Shown here piece after piece: positions 56,013-64,000 of a stretch of 64,000 nucleotides of DNA. The notes below the pieces were generated by a model, which was not told the DNA's origin, searched no databases, and saw only the letters and a list, made by a program, of their open reading frames with translations. The DNA comes from Amborella trichopoda (Eukaryota > Streptophyta > Magnoliopsida > Amborellales > Amborellaceae), in the NCBI RefSeq assembly GCF_000471905.2, contig NW_006499535.1, forward strand, positions 419,459 to 483,458. Direction: 5' to 3'. Within the stretch, counting starts at the first letter, position 1, and every line of letters starts with the position of its first letter. The position numbers were made by a program, and so were the translations under genes.

Positions 56013-57221
56013 TTGCAAGAGCACCTTCTAGTAGTAGTTCAGATTGAGCATGATGAAAGGGAAGTAACAAACTTAAACCAGCCAACACCTGCAGTCACCT
56101 ATGCTCATGATGGCATGAAGATGTTATACATTCCTGCTTCATTCCTTGAGGCAGGGATGGCACACCTAGCTGAAGAGAAACGAAAAGCTGACAAAAAAGT
56201 CTTGCACATTCCAATATCTCTCAGAGAGAAGAACCGTGCTTCCTTGCTTCCAAAGCCAACCATCCCAAATCCCTGAAGTCTTGCATGTCGCGGCCCTCGA
56301 AAAGGAAAATAATGATGCTAGCCTCACAAACTAAATTCCCAACAAGTCCTGCATTTCTCAACCCTCGTGTTGGAAATTCGGGCCACCCATCAGGAGGCAA
56401 TAAGTGGAACTTCCTCCCGCGCTCACGACTTCATTGACACTCCTGATAAGCAACATGAATCTCAAAGACAAGCTTTTATTATGGAGCTGAAAGGACATGT
56501 ACAAGACTCGCTTGATCAGGCATAGGCCTCAAGAAAAGGGAAAGCTAAGATGGAAGAAGCAGCTACCCCAAAGCGTGTTCACGATCTTTTACTGGGTTTT
56601 ACCTTAGAAACTCAGGAAGTAGCAGTTCAAGTGAATCATGATGACAACCCTTTGCTAGATGTTGCCTCCATGCCCAAATGGGATCTATACATTCTCATGG
56701 CTCACCAAATTATGAGGAAAATGGATTACGAGCCATTCAACATCATAGGGTTGGATGATGGTAAAGGGCTGCTAGCACCCTTCGCCGTCGTCCAGACTAC
56801 AACGTCTCAGCATATTCGGAAAGAAGGCATTGGTTACCCGAGGCACCCAAGCCTACCTCTGTGGTCGTTCTTTATCGATCAAAGCACTCATGTGATGGTA
56901 TTGCAAGATCTGTCACCACCTCCTTTGAAGCTTATTTCTAAAGAGGTCACTTCCCATGAATCTCAAGTGATAGAACACACCAGGACAGAAAAAGAACCAT
57001 CCTCTGTAAAGCAAACAGTAGAGGTCCTTGAAATGCACGAGCAGGCCGCTGACTCTATACCATTCAACGAGGAAGAGATTGAAGAGGCTCCAGAAGTCTT
57101 AGAAGATGGTGGTCAAGCCACTACTGAGGACCTAAAAGAAGTGAACTTGAGTGATGAAATTGACCCAAGACCCACTTTTCTCTCAGCCATTATGTCCCCT
57201 GAAGAAAAGGAGTATACATAA
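56013..57221 (+). pseudogene. Protease-RT spacer of B
   Basis: The 56550-57221 frame (223 aa) is the longest open part. It contains MPKWDLYILMAHQIMRKMDY and GIGYPRHPS, matching the post-protease modules of A and D, and continues with an acidic stretch (SIPFNEEEIEEAPEVLEDG) and FLSAIMSPEEKEYT, the block that leads into RT. The 56013-56276 frame is the upstream part. In A and D everything after GVGY is missing. Confidence 0.8.
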
Positions 57222-58020
57222 TTTCTGTGATCCAATGGAGATGTAATTTTCTTGGCATTATGAAGAAATGCTAGGCCTCGATCCTTGTGTTGCAGTTCAC
57301 AGGTTGGAGATTGACCCATATTCTAAGCTCGTTAAGCATAAATCAAGGAGGTTCAGGCTTGATTTGGAAATTCAGATCGAAGCAAAAGTGGATAAGCTTA
57401 AAACAACACATTTTATTTAGGAAGTCAAGTACCCAAAATGGCTAGTTAATGTTATGCGGGTCGAACGGACAGATCAGGGTCTGTATTGACTTCCATGACT
57501 TAAATATAGATTGTCTCAAGGCTGATTTCTCACTTCCCATCACTGCGTCGCTGATTGACTCAACTGCCAATTACTAAGCATTCTCTTTCATGGGCAGTTG
57601 TTCAGAATGTAACCAGATAATGATGGCTTCAGAAGACGAAGAGTCCACTGCTTTCCTAACTCCTAAGGCGTTCTTTTGTTACATGGTGATGCCTTTCAGT
57701 TTCAAAAGTGCTGGAGCCACCTATCAAAGGACTATGACCACCGTCTTTGAAGACATGCTCCACGAAGAGGTGGAATGCTACGTAAATGATCTCGTAGTTA
57801 AATCCAACCAAAGAAGAAATCACGTAAAAAACTTGAAAAAAATCTTTGAGAGACTTCGTCTCCACCAGCTCAAGATGAATCCCTTGAAGTGTGCCTTCGG
57901 TATACAATCTGGAAAATTCTAAGGATTTATTGTCACGTATGGGAGCTGGTGATCGAAACTGTCAAGATTAAAGCTATTCGAGAGATGCCACCACCGAGAA
58001 ATCTGTGAGAGCTCAAATCT
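57222..58020 (+). pseudogene. Reverse transcriptase of element B
   Basis: The start reads VAVHRLEIDPYSKLVKHKSR (about 57290) with the FI.EV block near 57410. The 57590-57922 frame (110 aa) includes TPKAFFCYMVMPFSFKSAGA and TYQRTMTTVFEDMLHEEVEC, then YVNDLVVKS, where the catalytic YVDD has become YVND. KKIFERLRLHQLKMNPLKCA follows. Stops and frameshifts are present at about 57418, 57490 and 57576. Inactive by both frame and active site. Confidence 0.92.
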
Positions 58021-59035
58021 CTCCAAGGTCAGCTCACCTATATATAGAGGTTCATATCTAACCTTACGAGGAGAGGCCAACCCTTCTCCCATATCTTGAA
58101 GAAGGATGTGCCTTTCAACTGTGACGAGGTCTGTCCATTGGCTTTTGAAGACATCCAAAGCTATTTGTTAAAACCCCCAGTTCTTTCTGCACCAATTCCT
58201 GGAAGACCACTTATTTTGTATGTGACTGCGCTGAATGAGTCACTCTGAGCTCTGCTTGCCCAGAACAATGTCGAAGGGAAAGAAATGGCCCTGTCTTACT
58301 TGAGCTGAAGGATGCAAGGGGCTAAAGGGAATTACTACTTAATAGAGAAGATGTGCCTAGCCCTCATCTTCGCAGTGCAAAAACTTTAACACTATTTACT
58401 TGCACATTCGGTTCAGCTCATCTCTCAAGTGGATCCTATAAAATTTCTCTTTTCGTGCCCTTGCATGTCAGGTCGACTCGCGAAATGGCCACTACTCCTC
58501 AAGGAGTTTGACATAACGTATGTGCCGCTAAAGGCCGTCAAGGGTCAAGCCTTGGCAAATTTCTTAGTCACACACCCTCAACTAGTTGGTTCCCCCTTAA
58601 TCGACGATTTACCAGATGAAGAAGTATTTCACGTCGAAGTCTCATATGATTGGAAGGTGCATTTCGATGAGGCACTCTAGTCTAACAAAGGTGGCACCAG
58701 GGTGGTGTTCTCTACCACTCGTGATGGCCTTTTTCCTCTACCCATCTCTCTCCTAGGGATAGAATCACATAATGAAGTAGAGTATCAAGCCCTCATCATA
58801 GGTTTGGATATTGCTTCCCATATGAACATAAACTGCTTAATCATCTATGGAGATTCAGACTTGATCATCAGATTACTCAAAGGGGTATATGATATGAGGA
58901 AAGAAAGTCTCAAGCCATACTTCAATACTGCTAAATCATTAATATCCGAATTCGAGGAGGTTACTCTCAAGCATGTCCCTTGGAGGCTTAATGCACAAGC
59001 CAATGCACACGCCAAGTTAGGGGCAACAATTTAAA
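58021..59035 (+). pseudogene. RNase H of element B
   Basis: The connection domain around 58130-58400 is decayed. The 58429-58680 frame holds SGRLAKWPLLLKEFDITYVP and KAVKGQALANFLV, then WKVHFDEAL (usually FDGA). The 58702-59034 frame holds HNEVEYQALIIGLDIA, IYGDSDLIIRLLKGVYDMRK and LNAQANAHAKLGATI, in which the last catalytic Asp of ADALAK is Asn. One stop (58678) separates the frames. Compare C (28706-27167), where the acidic residues are kept but stops occur. Confidence 0.9.
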
Positions 59036-59538
59036 CACCTCTAGAAAGACCCATGCCAGTATGGGTAGCAGAATGGAGATGCGTCGAGTTCCTTAAGAAA
59101 CTCGACGAGGAAGGCGAGGAACAATTGTTGAAAGAATAACCTCCTTACCCACTCAGCGCATATACAGTAGAAGAAAAAAATTCACAATCCTCATCCAGCT
59201 TTTCGAAAATTTCGAAGGAAAAGACAAGGAAGAGACATAATTGTCGAAACATATTTGCATAAAAGTATAGCCAGTAACAAACTGGCGCATCCCCATCAAA
59301 GAATATCGGAAACATAATCGGTCCATAAAGACCCCATCGAGTATAATAAGATACGAAGGTCAGCTACTCGATATGTGTGTCGAGATGAAGTATTGTTCTG
59401 GACCTCCAATAATAATACGCTGCTCAGATGCATTGATCAAGAAGAAGTGAACTACGTGCTCAAAGAGGTTCATGTTGGAGTCTGTAGGATGCACCAATCT
59501 GGTCCTAAGCTATATAACAAGATCACCAGGATAGGTTA
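59036..59538 (+). pseudogene. RNase H-integrase linker and integrase N-terminus of B
   Basis: From 59036 to 59330 only degenerate linker is seen. The frame from about 59375 reads LRCIDQEEVNYVLKEVHVGV then RMHQSGPKLYNKITRIGY, the start of the HHCC zinc domain; the first Cys-Gly box is altered. It stops at 59538, where TGTAAGGACG of family-2 LTR E begins. The catalytic core is not in the window and should follow beyond E and F. Confidence 0.85.
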
Positions 59539-59759
59539 TGTAAGGACGCGGACTTTTTCAGTATATTGTAGGGCGTCGACAAGTCGTTGGCATGAGTGGG
59601 CTAAAGCACAGACACTTTTGAGAGCGCTGGTGGGTCAGTGCGTTGTTAAGCGCGGGCAGACGATTGCGCTGTTGGGTGCGGATGGATTATGCGCTGAGGT
59701 GCAGGGATGGCTAGTGCACCGTTGTGCACGGTGGATTGGAGCTGTAAAGACCTAGACTT

Positions 59760-60130
59760 CCCCGACAAGAGAAAGTGTGCATGGTGGTGAGAGAGTACAC
59801 ACGGCGGTGAAGAGAGAAAAAGAAGAGAAAGTGCACACGACGGTGAACAAGTGCACATGGTGGTGAGAGTACGCACGATGGTGAAGAGAGAAGAAGAAGA
59901 GAAAGTATGCACGGTAGTGAGAGAGTGCACAGTGGTGAAGAGAGAAGAAGCAAAGAAAGTGTGCATGGCAGTGAGAGAGTGTGTACGGTAGTAAAGAGAG
60001 AAGAAAAGAGAAAGTGCCCATGGCGGTGAGAGAGTGTGCATGACAGTAAAGAGAGAAGAAGAAGCGAAAGTGCTCATGGCTGTGAGAGAGTGCGCACGAT
60101 GGTGAAGAGAGAAGAAGAAGAGAAAGTACG
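59760..60130 (+). repeat. ~55-bp GA-rich tandem array in E
   Basis: About six units of 'gaaagt(g/a)tgcatggcagtgag' plus 'agagtgcgcacgatggtgaagagagaagaag', 54-56 bp each. It is related to the 29-bp array of J (5265-5432), reversed and apparently dimerised. Confidence 0.85.
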
Positions 60131-61504
60131 CTACACCTCCGAGCCTGTGCATGACTCATGGATGCCACTTGCGTACTGCATGCTGCCACAACTGCCACCT
60201 ATCAAACTGCATGTCACTGAACTTCCACATGGCAATCCATGCTGCCACCTCATACTTTTGGATTACATAAGCCTCTCTCTCTTTCCCTCACGCATGTTCT
60301 CTCTCTTTCCCCCTTTTCTAACCTTTGTTGGAGCCCCAGTTGAGGAGCTTGAGGAGTGAGTTGTGGGGGGATATTGAAGAGTACCATTGAACACACAAGG
60401 TAAGTGGGGCAACTATCTTGTAGGTCCTTAAGCATGGATTTAGCATGAATTAAGTCTAAGAATGAGCATGAGTAGATGCATGAATAGTGGATGTATGTGT
60501 ACACTGTTATACCATGATTTTCAGCACTTTAGATTTCCTTTACATGCCCAAAATGAGCATCAAATCTTCCTTTCTTTCCATGGAAAACCTATGATTAAGT
60601 GCTTATATGTATCTAATGATCAATACAGAGGTTTTATGTTAAGTTTTCGCATAATTTGGGATTAATTGGTAGTCATTTTGGATAATGCTACAACTACACT
60701 GTAATTTCCAAGAAGGTTCTATGTTTTTGTAATCTATTTTTGGCCATTCAAATGAGCTCCAAATGACCTGAAATCACTGCCATTGGAAAGCTATTTGTGT
60801 TTACTAAATTATTCATGTTTGAATCTTGCTCAAATTCTATATTCATAAAGAGTTATGATTCAAAATGTGTAAGTAGGTTACAATTGACAGATATTGTAAA
60901 ATTTCAAAACTGATGTCTCTGTTGCCACGAATTTTAACCAACCAAATGGAATCTGTTTTCTTCTAAATCACCTCCATTTGAAAAATCGATGGGTATGCGT
61001 AAAATCACATGTTGAACACATTTCAAAATTCTTCCTAGATTGATAGGTATACAATTATTTGGAAAGATATATCACAGTGGACAGATATCATAAAATCCAG
61101 AACCATTACTTTGGTTGTCATGAACATTTGAATGCCCAAATGGTATCAAACTGCCGTGTTTGAAAGATACATGTTTTTAATTGAATTTTGGTTTTGTAAA
61201 CACTTCAAAATGCCTCATGGATTGAAAGTTATAATTGTGCTAAATGGGGCATGTCACTATCCCAACTGCATAGCAGGTTTCATATGGGATACCTCCTTTC
61301 TAATAAGCTTTTAAAGGGTCAAACGGGGTCCAAACGCTTTCAAACTACCTCCATTTGAAAGATATGTGTTTTTAGTGAAAATTTGCTCTTGAAACCTTTT
61401 TTGAATTCCAAATGGATTGAGCATTATGGCCCTGTTTGTGACAGGGCGTCACTGTTTGAAATTGCAGAAAAATAGGATACTGTGATCCTGTTAGATGTAC
61501 TATG

Positions 61505-61673
61505 TTATATGTGCCATGACCACTACGCAATGGGTCCTCCATTAGTAGTGAATACTGTGATTCTGCTATATGTGCCATGACCACTACGCAATGGGTCCTC
61601 CATTGTAGTGAATACTGTGATTCTGCTATATGTGCCATGACCACTACGCAATGGGTCCTCCATTGGTAGTGGA
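61505..61673 (+). repeat. 60-bp tandem repeat at the E/F junction
   Basis: Nearly three copies of a 60/61-bp unit ('tatatgtgccatgaccacta' with 'cgcaatgggtcctccattgt') start at 61510, 61571 and 61631. The third is cut by F. Confidence 0.9.
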
Positions 61674-64000
61674 TGTTGGAAGACAATTTTCATCATAATG
61701 GGTTCACGATGTGGAATAAAAGGGAGAAGCCGGTTAATAAAGCCTAACATACAGTGGAAATTTTAAAAGTCTTAGAACCCCAGAACTGGTCAATATCTTC
61801 ATAAACACTTCAAAAGGCCACCGTCCAAGTTTCGTCGCAATCCTACATATTTAACGCAGAGCAAACTAAGAAGCAGTTTCAGCAGAATCAGCCTCTAGCA
61901 CCCTAAAATGACTTTATAACTAGAACTATGTTTTTGGTTTCTCAATTGAATGGGAGACTACTATCATTCGATCCGGCATGGTTGAAAACCCTTAGGGGTC
62001 AAATTTCAGCTTAAACAAACATCCCAGGAAGAAGTTATAGGAAAAATACCAAAATAGGAGGAGCCGCATACTATTCCCGTGCAGCCACCCTACAACTAAG
62101 CTCCATTAAAGAGATAGTCATGAATAGTGACTTTGACACTCATATCTCACCCGTCTCGAGTCGGATCGTGGTCAAATTTTGTGAGCATGTTCGTCTTGTC
62201 AAGACGAGCATTTCGATATGTAGCACGCATCGCGACGACACCCGAGCGCAAAGAAAAGTTAGAGAGAAGGTACTGATCCGTAAGAAAGTTGCAAGAAAAT
62301 CAAAAGCATCACGCCTCGCTCGAGCGGCCAAATCACGGTAGTCGCGAGCCCGATCGACATAAAATTGATTCCATCGTGTGCATAAGGTCCATGGCTATCA
62401 CTCGCCCGAACCTCGTACATGATGAACGGTCTGATTCCACACACAAAGTCGATAAAGTGACCGTAGATTCTGGTGCCAGAATTTCAGATTTCGGCAAATA
62501 TTCCAAAGCTACAAAATCCTTATCCGGGCACAAAACCGAGCTACGTATGTTGCCACGCAATTATGATGGCATGATCAGTGTGATCCATTGAAGAAATCAC
62601 AAAAAAACACTAAGGAACGAGCACACTATCAATCCGAAGATTGTAAGATTCATCCAAAATTCAAGTCGTATGATCGTGGCTTAAACACACAATCCATGGC
62701 TCGAAGGTGGTATCAAATCAATCGCCATACTGTATCCTACAAGAAAACAATCATCTTTTGATCAAACGGGCATCAGAACAACCCCAAATCATCCATGAAA
62801 AACCACGCAAGTTCTAGGGCAGCACATGGACTATTTTGAAATTCTACAAATTGTAGAGGGGCAAATCTTTCATTTTGCACCCTATTTTCCAATTTCTTTT
62901 AATTCAATTAAATCTTAATTTCCAGCAAATAGGTTTATTTTTTATCCATCCACCCATGTTTGAGTACAACTCTATATATATCACGTACTACCATTGTAAG
63001 CGGGGGGCTAAACAAAACCTTTAGCAATACAAACTTTATCTTTGATAAAATCTCTATTTCTTAGTTATGTTCTTGAGAGAGAGGATGGAGAAAGAAACTT
63101 TGGAGCGGTACCCCTAGGTTCAAGGTAAATCTTTCTCTCTCTTATTTTCTTTTCTGTCCTTTCTTTTCCTTTTCTCTTCCTTCTTCTCTCTCTTCCTTCT
63201 TCTTGGTTTGGGCTTCTTCAGAGGCCATGCATGGCAGTGACAATGTCGTGCATGCCTCTCTCTCTCTTCCTGTCTTTCTCTCCCGTGGTCTTACAGGTTG
63301 TACATGGCAATGGCAGCATCATGCATGAGTTCTTCCTGCCTTCTTTTCACGCCTCTCTATCTCTTGGTGAGATTTGTAATCGCGCTGCTCATCACCGTCC
63401 GCAGATGTATCCTCGACAGCTCAGCGAGCAACGCGGGTAGCGAAGCTTATTGCCATCCGCGGGTGCTTCACCCTGTCTCGCGACTATCGTAGGAGGTGAT
63501 GGCCAACACCATCCGCGAAGGGTCACAGCAATTCCCATTGCCGCTCGCGAGCTTCTCTTTTGCGCTTGGTGCCTATCGTTGTGCGCAGGCTTCTTCCACT
63601 CGCTTGGTGCCCATCGCAGCGTGTAGGCTCCTTTCACGCCTCTCTGCTCTTATCGCCATGCGCAGGCTTCTCTTGTGTCCCACTCCTATCATTGTGCGTT
63701 CCACAAGAGGTAATCGTCGTGTGACTTATGAGAAGTTATCATCGTGCGCCTCACCCGAAGCTATTGCCGTCCGCAAGAGATGTGTTGCCTTCTCACGTTG
63801 CCCACGACGATGCTTATTGTCGTCCACGGGTTTTTCTCTCATGTTTCATGTCTAGCACCGTGTGCTTCACGAGGTGCTATCAATGTGAGCCTCACAAGAA
63901 GCCAACGTCCTCCGTAAGGGATGCGATGTCTTCTCATGATGCCAATGGTGATGCCCATTACCGTCTGGGATCTTCCTCCCCCAGCCGTCTCTCTCTCTCT
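61674..64000 (+). repeat. Element F: family-1 LTR, plus strand, running off the window
   Basis: It starts TGTTGGAAGACAATTTTCATC after 'gtgga' (61669-61673). It aligns with 7562 onward and 28707 onward. It contains TATATATA at 62973-62980 and a CT-rich zone (63125-63210), then many diverged hairpin units from 63225 ('catgcatggcagtgacaatg' near 63226, 'catggcaatggcagcatcatg' near 63303). The units from 63400 on have the form 'cgccatgcgcaggcttctc' at roughly 40-60 bp spacing. No PBS before the window ends. ORF 63496-63855 is repeat translation. Confidence 0.85.
62973..62980 (+). promoter_or_regulatory. TATA box in LTR of F
   Basis: TATATATA in 'caactc-TATATATA-tcacg', at the equivalent position to the LTR TATA boxes of A, B and D. 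Confidence 0.6.

Larger units (their letters stand above)
28707..59538 (+). mobile_element. Element B: Tat-like gypsy, autonomous type, plus strand, split by D
   Basis: The 5' LTR is 28707-31690, then tRNA-Arg PBS, leader, and gag to 34973. Element D (34974-51365) interrupts it with duplication GCGAG. B resumes at 51366 with gag-linker, extra leader/gag-start modules, protease, spacer, RT, RNase H and the integrase N-terminus, and is cut again at 59538 by family-2 LTR E. The probable left half of its own target-site duplication is 28702-28706 (cgagc). The 3' LTR is outside the window. All reading frames are broken. Confidence 0.82.
59539..61673 (+). repeat. Element E: family-2 LTR, plus strand, cut by F
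   Basis: It starts TGTAAGGACGC after a probable duplicate half 'ggtta' (59534-59538). It aligns in reverse with the LTR of J (5453 to about 3200) over about 60130-61470. Only about 2.1 of 3.1 kb are present because F begins at 61674. No PBS or gag is seen. It contains the two arrays listed below and otherwise AT-rich non-coding sequence. ORFs such as 59646-60152 (minus, 168 aa) are repeat translation. Confidence 0.82.

Noticed and set aside
59646-60198. Minus-strand ORFs of 148-168 codons in E
   Set aside because: Translation of the ~55-bp GA-rich array; His/Leu/Ser repeats only.
1-64000. A host protein-coding, tRNA or rRNA gene somewhere in the window
   Set aside because: Every long frame I could identify belongs to a retroelement module, and the only tRNA-like matches are the short primer binding sites. 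I cannot exclude small or diverged exons by eye.

Overview
This window looks like nuclear DNA from a large, repeat-rich seed plant genome. I see no host gene, no tRNA or rRNA gene and nothing prokaryotic or organellar. Almost every base belongs to decayed Ty3/gypsy LTR retrotransposons inserted into one another. The species cannot be named from the sequence. Two families dominate. Family 1 (Tat/Ogre-like) has LTRs starting TGTT(G/T)GAAG, a primer binding site (PBS) matching plant tRNA-Arg (TGGCGACTCC...), a long leader, gag, protease and, in some copies, reverse transcriptase, RNase H and integrase. Family 2 has ~3.1 kb LTRs with TGTAACG...CGTGACA ends, a PBS matching initiator tRNA-Met and a gag with two CCHC zinc knuckles.

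Layout. 1-2319: minus-strand family-1-like fragment H. 2320-7561: minus-strand family-2 element J, which is LTR-PPT-gag-PBS-LTR with no pol; its right LTR is cut at 7561. 7562-19986: plus-strand family-1 element A (LTR, Arg PBS, leader, gag, protease, an antisense ORF, then a second gag-linker copy). 19987-28706: minus-strand family-1 element C (3' LTR, repeat-rich 3' region, integrase, RNase H). 28707-34973 continuing at 51366-59538: plus-strand family-1 element B (5' LTR, PBS, leader, gag, then protease, RT, RNase H and the start of integrase). 34974-51365: minus-strand element D, 16.4 kb, both LTRs present and flanked by a 5-bp duplication GCGAG. 59539-61673: family-2 LTR E (plus). 61674 to the end: family-1 LTR F (plus).

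Each junction falls at or within a few bases of an LTR terminus, so the simplest history is F in E in B in C in A in J in H, with D separately in B. This predicts that the sequence to the right holds the missing halves in reverse order.

Functionally, B and C derive from autonomous elements carrying RT/RNase H/integrase. A and D share one architecture that lacks all three: gag and protease meet, tail to tail, an ORF on the opposite strand. They look like a non-autonomous lineage that would have depended on relatives such as B and C. All coding regions carry stops and frameshifts. The LTRs and 3' regions hold unusual arrays: tandem short perfect hairpins in pyrimidine tracts, purine-only stretches, and 29-, 31-, 45-, 55-, 60-, 84- and 165-bp tandem repeats.
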